The notes: generated by a model not told the origin, from the sequence alone. A stretch of 64,000 nt of DNA from Zoogloeaceae bacterium (GCA_024235635.1 JACKMA010000001.1:992001-1056000), one strand, 5' to 3'; counted from the stretch's first letter, positions 25,054-33,685 are shown. Program-made: numbers and translations.

Positions 25054-26358
25054 TCAGGAGCGGTCGTTGCGCAGATCCACGAAGCTGCGGTCACGCAACT
25101 GGCGCAGCCAGTCCTCGAAGGCCTCGTCCGCCTTGCGCGCCTTCAGCGCGTTGCGCGCGGCATTGCGCTTGCGCTCGTCCGAGACGTCCTCGACGCGCCG
25201 TTCGATCACCTGGATCAGATGCCAGCCGAATGGCGTGCGCACCGGCTCGCTGACTTCGCCCGGCGTGAGCTCGTCCATCGCGCGCTCGAACGGCGGCACC
25301 GTGTCGCCAGGGTAGAGCCAGCCGAGATCGCCGCCCTTGGCCGCTGACAGGTCGGCCGAATGCACCCGTGCCAGTTCGTCGAAGGGGGTCCCGCCGCGGA
25401 CGACCCGTTCGCGCAGCGCCAGCAGCCTGCGCTGCGCATCGTCATCGTCGATCAGTTCGGAGGTCTTGATCAGGATGTGGCGGGCGTGGGTCTGGGTCAC
25501 CTTGTCCGGCCCGGCGATTTCGCCGCCACGGCGCTCCAGCAGCTTGACGATGTGAAACCCGCCGGGACTGCGCAGCACCGGCGACACCTGACCGGGCTGC
25601 ATGCCGGCGAGGGCATCGGCAAACAGCGTGGGCAGGCGCTCGCCGGTGCGCCAGCCGAGTTCGCCACCGGACAGCGCATCCTGCGCGTCCGAGAACGAGG
25701 CTGCAAGCTTGGCGAAATCCTCGCCCTGCTGCAGCCGGGCAAGCACCGATTCTGCCCGCTCGCGCAGTTCGGCAAGCTGCTGCGGCGACGCGCCCTCGGG
25801 CGCGCGGAACAGGATGTGTGCGGCATTGAATTCCTGGCTGGTCGGATTCTCGCGGCTGGCCTCGATGAAGTTGTCCACTTCGGCATCGGTGACCACCACT
25901 CGACTGTCCACCTCGCGCTCGCGCAGCCTCGCGAGCAGGATCTCATTGCGGATGTTCTCCCGGAATTCGTTCCAGTCGATGCCATCGCGCATCAGGACGT
26001 CGCGAAACGCCTGCATGCTCAGCTGGTTGGACGAGGCGATGCGCTCGATCGCCCGCCCGAGGCTCTCGTCATCGACGTTCAGCCCACTCTCGCGCGCCAT
26101 CTGCAATTGGGCCTTTTCGAGGATCAGCCGCTCCATCACCTGACGCTCGATGATGTCCTGTGACGGCAGCTGGGTGCCCTGGCGGGAGAGCTGTCGCACC
26201 GCCATCTCGACCCGGTCGTGCAGTTCCTTGCGGGTGATGACCTCGCTGTTGACGACGGCAGCGATGCCGTCGACGAACTCGGGATCGGCCGCCATCGCCG
26301 ACAGCACCAAGCCACCCATCAGTGCCGCCACCGCGGCCATTCGTTTGATCGTTTCCAT
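25054..26358 (-). CDS. surA: Periplasmic chaperone/peptidyl-prolyl isomerase SurA
   Basis: Guides outer-membrane proteins, including LptD, to the BAM complex. The 434 residues have a signal peptide (KRMAAVAALMGGLVLSAMAA). An N-terminal chaperone domain follows, with DGIAAVVNSEVITRKELHDR. Two parvulin domains are seen, one with EFNAAHILFRAPEG and one with THARHILIKTSEL, followed by a short C-terminal helix. The ATG at 26358 is chosen to give a standard signal peptide; an upstream GTG overlapping the lptD stop would add 12 residues. It follows lptD by about 32 bases, so chaperone and client share an operon. Confidence 0.94.
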   Translation of the reverse strand: METIKRMAAVAALMGGLVLSAMAADPEFVDGIAAVVNSEVITRKELHDRVEMAVRQLSRQGTQLPSQDIIERQVMERLILEKAQLQMARESGLNVDDESLGRAIERIASSNQLSMQAFRDVLMRDGIDWNEFRENIRNEILLARLREREVDSRVVVTDAEVDNFIEASRENPTSQEFNAAHILFRAPEGASPQQLAELRERAESVLARLQQGEDFAKLAASFSDAQDALSGGELGWRTGERLPTLFADALAGMQPGQVSPVLRSPGGFHIVKLLERRGGEIAGPDKVTQTHARHILIKTSELIDDDDAQRRLLALRERVVRGGTPFDELARVHSADLSAAKGGDLGWLYPGDTVPPFERAMDELTPGEVSEPVRTPFGWHLIQVIERRVEDVSDERKRNAARNALKARKADEAFEDWLRQLRDRSFVDLRNDRS

Positions 26359-26390
26359 CGTGTTCGCTTGTTCCTGGTCCGAACGAATCG

Positions 26391-28595
26391 TCACGGCATT
26401 TCGCCGTATCCGAACACCGGGTCGTCCGGCCGGTCGTTGATGTTGCCATAGCCCCGCACGCTCCGCCGCAGCAGGTTCACCGGGCTCGAGCCGACGCTCG
26501 CCAGACCGCCGAGTTCGAGCTGCACGAATACCGCCTGGGTGGCGTCTTCCGGGTTGGTCGCGAAGCGGTGCATCGCGATGCGGAACACCCAGCAGCCGCC
26601 GTTGTACTCGAGGCCGCCGATCGCCTCGGTCACCCGGTGCTCACGCAGCGATCGGGTATAGCGGGCGACGCCATACCAGCGCCGCCCGAGCGGCCATTGC
26701 GCCGACAGATCGAGATCGCGAAGCACGTCGCGGGTATAGCGGAAACCGGCATTGACCACCTGGGCGTGAGCGGGCTGGTAGCGCAGCGACACGTTGAAAC
26801 GCTCGGTCCAGTGGTCGCGCGGGTTGTACTGCCAGTCCGAAGACGCCCGCAAGTGCTTCGGCAGCCGGCCCGAGAACGACGCCAGCACGTCCGCCCGCCG
26901 CCCGGTCCGCAACGGCTCGGCGGTCGTCAGTCGCACCCGCTGCTCGTCGAAGTAATAGCGCTGACCGATCGCGGCCCGCATCAGTTCCACGCCGTCCTCG
27001 TCGAGGATCCGCGACGTCACCGCGGCGGTGAGCTGGTCGGCATTGGCGATGCGGTCAGAACCCGAATACAGGTTGGGCTGGAAGATCTGGGTGAAGTTGA
27101 AGTCGTAGGCGGCAGAGTCGAATACCGGATATTCGGCCGGATCCTGATCGTGGAACGGCACGTAGAGGTAGTACAGCCGCGGCTCCAGGGTCTGGATCAA
27201 CTGGCGCCCACGCCACTGGAACTCGCGCTCGAAATTGAGCTGGCCGTCGATCGACGCGATCGGCACGCTGCGGGTCAGACTGGTCCGCGCGCCGTCGCTG
27301 ACCGGCTGGTCGAGATCGTAGTGGGTCAGGTGCAGGCCGACCTTCGGCGTGATCGAGTAGGCACTGCGCCGCAACGGGTAGGCCAGCGTCGGGTAGAGGA
27401 TGCTGCGGCTGCCCTGGGCACGATCCGAATCGGGATGCTCGAAGCGGGTGAACTCGCTCTTCAGCTCGAACTCGCCGACCGCCGTGTCGCGCCATGCCGA
27501 CAGCGCCAGCCGCGGCAGCATGCGATAGGGCTCGGCGCCCTCGATCGTCTGATAACCCTGCAACAGCGCGTCGGCACGCCACCAGCTCGCACGCTGATAG
27601 CCCAGGTGCGCCCGATTCAGCAGGTTGGACTGGGAGGTCACCGACAGACGGGAACTGAGATCCTCGAAGTACTCGACGTCCGACACCCGGTTGAGCTCGA
27701 GCGAGCCGGCCAGCGCCTGCGAGAAGCGTTGGCGATGGCGGACGCTGCCCGCCGCTCGGCTGCCGCCGCGCACGTCGTCGTTGTGCAGGTACTCGGCCGT
27801 CAACTCGCCGGCATAGCGGGGCTGCAGGTAGCGGAATTCGCCCCCGAGCTGCAGGCCACGCCGGCTCATGAAGCGCGGGATCAGCGTCGCATCGTAGTTC
27901 GGGGCGATGTTCCAGTAGTAGGGCTGGGTGACGTCGAATCCAGTCTTGTTGGACTGGCCCAGGGTCGGCGCCAGCAGACCCGACTGGCGCTGCCCGACCA
28001 GCGGGAACTCGACCCAGGGCAGGTAGAACAGCGGCACGTCCTTGAACACCAGGGTGCCGTGCCAGGCCTCGCCGACCTGGCGGTTGTAGTCGAGATCCAG
28101 TTCGCCGGCCCGCAGGTACCAGTCCGGATCCGGCGCCGGGCAGGTGGACCAGGTCGCGCCGAACAAGCGGTAGCGGTTCGGGCCGGCGAACTCGAGCTTG
28201 TCGGCACCACCGCCGCCGGAGATCCTGCGGCCGTCGCGGCCGTCGGAGGGCGGCCGCGACATGTAGTAGGTGGGGGTCTCGAACGAACCGGTGCGCGGCG
28301 TCAGGTTGAACAGCAGCGCCGGGCCGGCGATGAAGTCCTCGCCGCGGCGCAGCTCGACGTCGCCCCGGGCCTCGACCTGATCGATCGGCCCGCGATAGAC
28401 CAGGCGATCGGCACGCAGTTGCAGCTCACCCTGGCGCAGGCGGGCATCGCCCTCGGCCACCAGCTCGGTCTCGGTGCGGCCGCTGACCCGGTCGGCCTCG
28501 ACCTCGGTCGGCAGCCCGGCCTCCCCATCTGCTGCCGTTGCCGGCAGCGGCCCCGTCAGCATCAGCAGCGAACACACAAGCGGGAACCGACGCAT
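26391..28595 (-). CDS. lptD: LPS-assembly protein LptD
   Basis: Outer-membrane barrel that inserts LPS into the outer leaflet with LptE. The roughly 734 residues have a signal peptide (FPLVCSLLMLTGPLPATA), an OstA/LptA-like jellyroll (about 30-150: VEADRVSGRTETELVAEGDA, LRADRLVYRG), and a large beta-barrel with many aromatic-rich strands. The mature chain seems to hold only two cysteines, one in WSTCPAPDPD and one in NGGCWVF near the C-terminus, rather than the four of E. coli. The start is uncertain: an ATG 7 codons upstream (28616) is also possible and neither has a good ribosome site. It diverges from amgK. Confidence 0.93.
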   Translation of the reverse strand: MRRFPLVCSLLMLTGPLPATAADGEAGLPTEVEADRVSGRTETELVAEGDARLRQGELQLRADRLVYRGPIDQVEARGDVELRRGEDFIAGPALLFNLTPRTGSFETPTYYMSRPPSDGRDGRRISGGGGADKLEFAGPNRYRLFGATWSTCPAPDPDWYLRAGELDLDYNRQVGEAWHGTLVFKDVPLFYLPWVEFPLVGQRQSGLLAPTLGQSNKTGFDVTQPYYWNIAPNYDATLIPRFMSRRGLQLGGEFRYLQPRYAGELTAEYLHNDDVRGGSRAAGSVRHRQRFSQALAGSLELNRVSDVEYFEDLSSRLSVTSQSNLLNRAHLGYQRASWWRADALLQGYQTIEGAEPYRMLPRLALSAWRDTAVGEFELKSEFTRFEHPDSDRAQGSRSILYPTLAYPLRRSAYSITPKVGLHLTHYDLDQPVSDGARTSLTRSVPIASIDGQLNFEREFQWRGRQLIQTLEPRLYYLYVPFHDQDPAEYPVFDSAAYDFNFTQIFQPNLYSGSDRIANADQLTAAVTSRILDEDGVELMRAAIGQRYYFDEQRVRLTTAEPLRTGRRADVLASFSGRLPKHLRASSDWQYNPRDHWTERFNVSLRYQPAHAQVVNAGFRYTRDVLRDLDLSAQWPLGRRWYGVARYTRSLREHRVTEAIGGLEYNGGCWVFRIAMHRFATNPEDATQAVFVQLELGGLASVGSSPVNLLRRSVRGYGNINDRPDDPVFGYGEMP

Positions 28596-28701
28596 GGGCG
28601 GCAAGGACGACTCCATCGGGGCGCCGCGTCACGGGACACTGCGGACGCGGGCGAAGCTTGTAAAATCCGGCGATTCTACACGATGGACAGGGGGCACCCG
28701 G

Positions 28702-29700
28702 GTGCAACGCCTACTGCAGATTCAGGAGTGGCTCGCGGCGCGCGCGCCGGAGCGCGGCTTCACCCTCGAGACCGCCTCGGCCGACGCCAGCTTTCGCCGT
28801 TACTTCCGCGTCCAGTACAAGGACGACGGCAGCACGCTGATCGTCATGGACGCGCCACCGGACAAGGAGGACTGCCGCCCCTTCGTCCGCATCGCCCAGC
28901 TCTTCGGCGACGCCGGCGTGCATGTGCCCGAGGTCATCGACCAGGATCTGGACCAGGGCTTCCTGCTGCTGTCCGATCTCGGCTCGACCACCTACCTCGA
29001 CGCGCTCACCCCCGACAACGCCCACGAGCTCTATGCCGAGGCGCTGGGTTCGCTGGTCGCGATCCAGGCCGCCAGCCGCCCCGGCGTGCTGCCGGAATAC
29101 TCCCGCGAACTGTTGCGCCGCGAGCTCGACCTGTTTCCCGAGTGGTACATCGGCCGCCACAAGGCGATCGCCCTCGACGACGACGCCCGCAACGCCCTCG
29201 ACCGGGTGTTCGAGCGCATCCTCGCCGTCAATCTGGCCGAGCCCCGGGTCTTCGTCCATCGCGACTACCACAGCCGCAACCTGATGCTGGCGGTGCCGAA
29301 CCCCGGCATCCTCGATTTCCAGGACGCGGTCCATGGCCCGATCAGCTACGACCTGGTGTCGCTGCTGAAGGACGCCTACATCCGCTGGGAGGAGGATTTC
29401 GTGCTCGACCTCTTGGCCCGCTACTGGGAAGCGGCGCGCAAGCTCGGGCTGCCGGTGCGTGACGACTTCCCGGACTTCCATCGCGACTTCGAATGGATGG
29501 GGGTGCAGCGCCACATCAAGGTGCTGGGCATTTTCGCCCGACTGTGTCACCGTGACGGCAAGCAGAACTACCTGGACGACATGCCGCTGGTGATGGACTA
29601 CCTGCGTCGCGCCTGCGAGCGCTACATCGAACTGAAGCCGCTCATGCGGCTGCTCGATCGGATCGACCCGGTGGAACGACAGGTCGGCTACACCTTCTGA
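28702..29700 (+). CDS. amgK: N-acetylmuramate/N-acetylglucosamine 1-kinase AmgK
   Basis: Phosphorylates MurNAc and GlcNAc at the anomeric carbon in the AmgK-MurU peptidoglycan recycling route. The 332 residues have an APH-type kinase fold. A small lobe with SFRRYFRVQYKDDGSTLIVM is followed by the hinge LLLSDLGSTTYLDAL. The catalytic loop is FVHRDYHSRNLML, and LDFQDAVHGPISYDLVSLL carries the metal-binding Asp. The start GTG (GTGCAACGC) is the only good in-frame choice; an ATG at 28683 is out of frame. Its stop overlaps the murU ATG (TGATG). A -10-like TAAAAT at 28661 may belong to its promoter. The place next to lptD matches Pseudomonas. Confidence 0.9.
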   Translation: MQRLLQIQEWLAARAPERGFTLETASADASFRRYFRVQYKDDGSTLIVMDAPPDKEDCRPFVRIAQLFGDAGVHVPEVIDQDLDQGFLLLSDLGSTTYLDALTPDNAHELYAEALGSLVAIQAASRPGVLPEYSRELLRRELDLFPEWYIGRHKAIALDDDARNALDRVFERILAVNLAEPRVFVHRDYHSRNLMLAVPNPGILDFQDAVHGPISYDLVSLLKDAYIRWEEDFVLDLLARYWEAARKLGLPVRDDFPDFHRDFEWMGVQRHIKVLGIFARLCHRDGKQNYLDDMPLVMDYLRRACERYIELKPLMRLLDRIDPVERQVGYTF

Positions 29701-30428
29701 TGGCGATGCGCGCGATGATCCTGGCCGCCGGGCGCGGCGAACGCATGCGCCCGCTGACCGACGCCTACCCCAAGCCGCTGCTGTCGGCCGGCGGCAAGCC
29801 GCTGATCGTCTGGCACATCGAACGGCTGCGCACCGCCGGCTTCACCGAACTGGTGATCAACCACGCCCACCTCGGCCAGATGATCGAACGCGCGCTCGGC
29901 GACGGCAAGTTGTTCGGCGTGTCGATCCGCTACTCGCCCGAAGCCGAGGCGCTGGAGACCGCCGGCGGCATCCGCCGCGCACTGCCGCTGCTCGGCGACG
30001 CGCTCTTCCTGGTGGTGAACGGCGACATCTTCTGCGACTACGACCTTGCCCGCCTGCACGAGCCGCCGGCGCGGCTGGCCAACGGTCAGGATCTCGCCCA
30101 CCTGGTGATGGCCCCGAACCCGGACCACCACCCGGACGGCGACTTCCACCTCGACGCCTCAGGCCGCCTCGACCAGCACGGCAACCCGAAGCGGACCTTC
30201 GCCGGCATCGGCGTCTATCGGCCGGAACTCTTTGCAAAACTCGAGGACGGCGCCAAGGCGCCCCTCGGACCGCTGCTGCGCGCCGCAATGGATCAGGGCC
30301 GGGTCTCCGGCGAAGCCTTCGACGGCGCCTGGCTCGACATCGGCACGCCGCGCCGGCTGGCCGAGTTGGACCGGCGCTTGCGGCTCGCCGGCGATGCGTT
30401 CGCCGGCGAGCAGGGCCAGCACCCCTAG
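29700..30428 (+). CDS. murU: N-acetylmuramate alpha-1-phosphate uridylyltransferase MurU
   Basis: Makes UDP-MurNAc from MurNAc-1-phosphate, feeding recycled wall sugar back into synthesis past the fosfomycin step. The 242 residues have the nucleotidyltransferase start MILAAGRGERMRPLTD, a lysine in PKPLLSAGGKPL, VVNGDIFCDYD and a C-terminal FDGAWLDIGTPRRLAELD. No hexapeptide tail is present, as expected. It is coupled to amgK by TGATG. The last 270 bases are antisense to the 3' part of the Mn exporter gene at 30159-30956. The end of MurU beyond LDRRLRLAG may be a lineage-specific extension. Confidence 0.92.
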   Translation: MAMRAMILAAGRGERMRPLTDAYPKPLLSAGGKPLIVWHIERLRTAGFTELVINHAHLGQMIERALGDGKLFGVSIRYSPEAEALETAGGIRRALPLLGDALFLVVNGDIFCDYDLARLHEPPARLANGQDLAHLVMAPNPDHHPDGDFHLDASGRLDQHGNPKRTFAGIGVYRPELFAKLEDGAKAPLGPLLRAAMDQGRVSGEAFDGAWLDIGTPRRLAELDRRLRLAGDAFAGEQGQHP

Positions 30429-30956
30429 CACCGCGAACACCGCCGCCGCGATGCCGTGCACCAGCCGCACCGGCATCTTCTCGGCGAGCCGCTCGCCAAC
30501 GATCACCGCCGGCACGTTGGCGAGCATCATGCCCAGCGTCGTGCCCGTCACCACGGCGCCGAGGCTGTCGTACTGGGCGGCCAGCGCCACCGTCGCGACC
30601 TGGGTCTTGTCGCCCATCTCGGCGAGGAAGAAGGCGATCAGCGTGGCACCGAAGACGCCAAAGCGCGAGGCGGTAGTGGTGTCGTCGTCAAGCTTGTCGG
30701 GGACTAGCATCCACACCGCCATCGCGATGAACGAGAGGCCGAGAACCCAGCGCAGCAGATCGGGGCCGAGCTGATCGGCGACCCAGGCGCCGACGGCACC
30801 GGCGAAGGCGTGGTTAGCCAGGGTCGCGACCAGGATGCCGAAGACGATCGGCCACGGGCGCTTGTAGCGGGCGGCGAGGAAGAACGACAAGAGTTGAGTC
30901 TTGTCGCCGATTTCGGCGAGGGCGACGATACCGGTGGAGATCAGGAAGGCTTCCAT
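30159..30956 (-). CDS. GDT1/TMEM165-family manganese exporter with extended C-terminus
   Basis: Cation exporter of the UPF0016 (GDT1/TMEM165) family, membrane-bound, with two copies of the signature E-x-G-D-K-T: ALAEIGDKTQLLSFFLAARY (about residue 12) and FLAEMGDKTQVATVALAAQY (about 105). Six hydrophobic segments end at about residue 190 (AVFAVLGVLALLAGER), the usual family length. The frame then runs about 75 more hydrophilic residues, antisense to murU, before a stop. Start ATG at 30956. A yybP-ykoY Mn2+ riboswitch and a GC hairpin precede it, which strongly supports Mn export. Confidence 0.88.
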   Translation of the reverse strand: MEAFLISTGIVALAEIGDKTQLLSFFLAARYKRPWPIVFGILVATLANHAFAGAVGAWVADQLGPDLLRWVLGLSFIAMAVWMLVPDKLDDDTTTASRFGVFGATLIAFFLAEMGDKTQVATVALAAQYDSLGAVVTGTTLGMMLANVPAVIVGERLAEKMPVRLVHGIAAAVFAVLGVLALLAGERIAGEPQAPVQLGQPARRADVEPGAVEGFAGDPALIHCGAQQRSEGRLGAVLEFCKEFRPIDADAGEGPLRVAVLVEAA

Positions 30957-30967
30957 GGGGATATCCA

Positions 30968-31010
30968 GGGCCGGAGCGGACAACCGATGACCACCCGCCC
31001 GCTCCGGCCC
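30968..31010 (-). promoter_or_regulatory. Hairpin between the riboswitch and the exporter start codon
   Basis: A perfect 12-bp stem (GGGCCGGAGCGG/CCGCTCCGGCCC) ends 11 bases before the ATG. No clear Shine-Dalgarno lies outside it and no U-tract follows. This fits an expression platform acting on translation rather than termination. Confidence 0.55.
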
Positions 31011-31021
31011 GGAGACGGCGG

Positions 31022-31140
31022 CGTGGTCAAAGGTCTTGCCGGGCGCGCGATGCTCGCGCGCTGCCCACGCCATGCCGGACGGCAAGTGTGTTGACGTGGG
31101 CCTACCGGCCCGATGCCGGCAGTGGCTACTCCCCGATGAC
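31022..31140 (-). ncRNA. yybP-ykoY manganese riboswitch
   Basis: Read on the minus strand, the leader has the conserved blocks of this aptamer in the right order. GGGGAGTAGCC (31134-31124) is at the 5' end, then CGTCAACACACTTGCC and GCATGGCGTGGG, and GGCAAGACCTTTGACC (31040-31025) is at the 3' end. In E. coli the class controls the Mn exporters mntP and alx, turning expression on with Mn2+. Here it precedes a GDT1-type exporter gene. Confidence 0.87.
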
Positions 31141-31147
31141 GCGGTGC

Positions 31148-31176
31148 ACTATATCAGGCGATCCGGGCTGTCGCCA
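31148..31176 (-). promoter_or_regulatory. Candidate promoter of the Mn riboswitch transcript
   Basis: On the minus strand TATAGT (31153-31148) is 17 bases from a weak -35, TGGCGA (31176-31171). The -10 overlaps the TAG stop of the stress-protein gene. A start about 7 bases downstream coincides with the 5' end of the riboswitch. Confidence 0.55.
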
Positions 31177-31622
31177 GCGTCCCGGCGCGCGACCAGCACC
31201 GGCACCGGCAGGTGTTTCAGCAGCGGCCCGGCGACCGCGCCCGGAATCATGGTGGTCAGCACGCTGGTACCGGCGCCGATCACCAGCAGGTCGAAGCCGT
31301 GCTGCTCGACGAACAGGCGGATGGTCTCGGCGACATGCCCGACCGCCACGTGGGGCTGGTACTCGATGCCGGCGTCGTCGAGCAGACGACGGCTGTCGGC
31401 CAACGCGGCGAGGCCCTCTTCGCGATACCAGGCCTCGACCTCCTCGTCGCTGACGAACATCCGCGAATGCCCGGACTCGATGGCCGGCTGCACGTTGAGC
31501 AGGTGCAGCTCGGCGTCGAGGCCGGCACGGACCAGCCGTGACACCTGTTGCGCTGCCGCGCTGCCGCCGCCACGGCCCTCGACCGCGATCAGGATCTTCA
31601 TGCGAGCGGGTTCGCCGGCCAT
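31149..31622 (-). CDS. UspA-family universal stress protein
   Basis: A 157-residue single-domain cytosolic Usp. It begins with the strand ILIAVEGRGGGSAAAQQVSR and ends with LLVIGAGTSVLTTMIPG and HLPVPVLVARRD. The ATP-binding signature G-x2-G-x9-G-S/T is degenerate here (GAGTSV...PGAV), so ATP binding is doubtful. The ATG at 31622 is preferred because GGAG lies about 10 bases upstream; another ATG at 31601 lacks one. It starts 4 bases after the terC stop, and its stop codon lies inside the predicted -10 of the Mn riboswitch transcript. Confidence 0.87.
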   Translation of the reverse strand: MAGEPARMKILIAVEGRGGGSAAAQQVSRLVRAGLDAELHLLNVQPAIESGHSRMFVSDEEVEAWYREEGLAALADSRRLLDDAGIEYQPHVAVGHVAETIRLFVEQHGFDLLVIGAGTSVLTTMIPGAVAGPLLKHLPVPVLVARRDAGDSPDRLI

Positions 31623-31626
31623 CGTT

Positions 31627-32343
31627 TCACTCCAGTGGTATCTCGCGCACCCGACGCGCGGCAGGCGCACGACGCCGGCCCAGCCAGCGGCCGAACACCA
31701 CGACCAGCAGCGCGCCGACGGCGCCGGCGCTGACATGGGCGTGCGGCAGGTGGGCGGCGGACCAGGCCGCCGTCGCCAAGTCGCTGACCAGCATGCCGCC
31801 GGCGATCCAGCCCAGCAAGGCGCCCCCGAGGGTGATGACGAACGGAAAGCGGTCCATCAGTGCGAGCACCAGCCGACTGCCCCAGACGATGATCGGAATC
31901 GAGACCAGGATGCCGAAGACCACCAGATTCATGTCGCCGTGGGCGGCGCCGGCCACCGCCAGCACGTTGTCGACGCTCATCACGGCATCGGCCACGACGA
32001 CCGTGCGCACCGCACCGAACAACGTGGCGCTGGCATCGATCGCACCGTGACCGCCATCCTCGTCCTCCGGCAGCATCAGCTTGACGCCGATCCACACCAG
32101 CAGCATGGCACCGACCACCTTGAGCCAGGGCAGCTCGAGTAGGTGCAGCGCGAAGAAGATCAGCACCAGGCGGAGCCCGATCGCGCCGACCACGCCCCAG
32201 AAGATGCCCCGCGCCCGCTGGTGCTCGGGCAGGCGGCGGCACGCCAGCGCGATCACCACGGCATTGTCGCCGCCGAGCAGGATGTCGATGGCGATGATCT
32301 GGGCAACCGAGACCCAGAAGGCGGCGGTGAGCATTTCTTCCAT
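31627..32343 (-). CDS. TerC-family (YjbE-type) integral membrane protein
   Basis: A 238-residue membrane protein with about seven hydrophobic segments. The TerC features are an acidic motif in the first helices, AIDILLGGDNAVVIALACR, and a second in VADAVMSVDNVLAVAG. TerC relatives such as Alx and the YkoY/YceF group export Mn2+ or metalate secreted proteins. Being next to a riboswitch-controlled Mn exporter supports a metal role here. No riboswitch is visible in front of terC itself. It forms a two-gene unit with the stress protein and diverges from the ubiquinone hydroxylase gene. Confidence 0.88.
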   Translation of the reverse strand: MEEMLTAAFWVSVAQIIAIDILLGGDNAVVIALACRRLPEHQRARGIFWGVVGAIGLRLVLIFFALHLLELPWLKVVGAMLLVWIGVKLMLPEDEDGGHGAIDASATLFGAVRTVVVADAVMSVDNVLAVAGAAHGDMNLVVFGILVSIPIIVWGSRLVLALMDRFPFVITLGGALLGWIAGGMLVSDLATAAWSAAHLPHAHVSAGAVGALLVVVFGRWLGRRRAPAARRVREIPLE

Positions 32344-32487
32344 GGCATCCTGCGCATGTCCGGCGATGGCTGCCCGGCGCGGGGCGACTCTACCTGCTGG
32401 GCGCGGCGGCCACAATAGCGGTTTGGCGCGGCTGCGACGGCTGGGGCACAATCCAGCAGCCTGATCGTGCCCCGGGGACTACGTCGC

Positions 32488-33651
32488 ATGGACTTCGATG
32501 TGTTGATCGTCGGCGCCGGCCTCGCCGGCGCCAGTCTGGCTGCCGCGCTGCGCACCAGCTCGCTGAAGGTCGGGCTGATCGAAGGCTCGCCGCCGCGACG
32601 GCCCGACGGCTGGGACGCGCGCGTCTATGCCCTCAGTCCGGCGAGTGTCGCCTTTCTCGACGAGATCGGCATCTGGCAACACCTCGACCACGCGCGCGTC
32701 GCACCCGTCTACGACATGCATATCTTCGGCGACCGCGATGGCCGACTCGACTTTTCCGCTTACGACTGCGGACTCGAGGCCCTGGCCTGGATCGTCGAAG
32801 CCAGCCAGTTGCAGCTCGAACTTTGGGAAACGGTCAAGCGCCAGCACGGCGTCGGCCTGCTGTGCCCGGCACGGCCTGCGGCGCTCGCCTTCGACGAGGA
32901 CGGCGCCGAACTTGCACTCGAAGACGGGCGCCGCATGCGCGCCCGCCTGATTGTCGGCGCCGACGGCGCGGCCTCGTGGGTGCGCGAGCAGGCCGGCATC
33001 CGTGCGCGCGTCAGTCCGTACGGCGAGAAGGGGGTGGTGGCCAATTTCGAATGCAGCCTGTCCCACGACGGGCGTGCCCTGCAGTGGTTCCTGGCCGACG
33101 GCATCCTGGCCTGGCTGCCGCTGCCGGGCGAGCGCATCTCCATGGTCTGGTCGGCTCCCGATGCGCTCGCCGACGAACTCGTCGCGCTGTCGCCGGAGGC
33201 GCTGTCCGCCCGGGTCGCGGAGGCCGGCGGCGAGGCCCTCGGCCGGCTGACGCCGATCACGCCGGCCGCAGCCTTTCCGCTGCGGCTGATGCGGGTCGGG
33301 CAGCCGTTCGCGCATCGCGTCGCACTGGTCGGCGACGCCGCACACGCGATCCATCCGCTGTCCGGACACGGCATCAACCTCGGCTTCCAGGACAGCCGAG
33401 CCCTCGCCACCCGGCTCGCAGCACTGCCCGGCTGGCGCGATCCGGGCGAGGCCTCGATCCTGCGTGGCTACGCCCGCGCCCGTGCCGAAGAAACCCTGTT
33501 GATGCAGACCACCACCGACGGCCTCAATCGCCTGTTCCGGCCGACCGATCCGCTCGTCGCGCGAATCCGGAATTTCGGCCTGAACCTAACCAATGCCGTG
33601 CCGGTCGTACGCAATATGCTTGTACGCTACGCGGTCAGTGGCCATTTCTGA
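32488..33651 (+). CDS. UbiH/UbiF/UbiI-type FAD-dependent ubiquinone hydroxylase
   Basis: A 387-residue flavin monooxygenase for a ring hydroxylation in ubiquinone synthesis. FAD motifs are DVLIVGAGLAGASLAAALR (N-terminal GxGxxG), LIVGADGAASWVREQAGI (DG motif) and RVALVGDAAHAIHPLSGHG with NLGFQDS (second FAD motif). Family members differ in which carbon they oxidise (C1, C5, C6, or all in UbiM), and I cannot tell which applies. The ATG giving MDFDVLIVG is chosen. It precedes dsbC by 34 bases on the same strand. Confidence 0.9.
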   Translation: MDFDVLIVGAGLAGASLAAALRTSSLKVGLIEGSPPRRPDGWDARVYALSPASVAFLDEIGIWQHLDHARVAPVYDMHIFGDRDGRLDFSAYDCGLEALAWIVEASQLQLELWETVKRQHGVGLLCPARPAALAFDEDGAELALEDGRRMRARLIVGADGAASWVREQAGIRARVSPYGEKGVVANFECSLSHDGRALQWFLADGILAWLPLPGERISMVWSAPDALADELVALSPEALSARVAEAGGEALGRLTPITPAAAFPLRLMRVGQPFAHRVALVGDAAHAIHPLSGHGINLGFQDSRALATRLAALPGWRDPGEASILRGYARARAEETLLMQTTTDGLNRLFRPTDPLVARIRNFGLNLTNAVPVVRNMLVRYAVSGHF

Positions 33652-33685
33652 CGACATGGCCTGCCCGCTGTCTATGGAGGAATCG

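Noticed and set aside
32443..32473. Hairpin GGGGCAC..GTGCCCC upstream of the ubiquinone hydroxylase gene
   Set aside because: The stem has mismatches and a long loop, no U-tract and no match to a known leader class. It could arise by chance in this GC-rich DNA.
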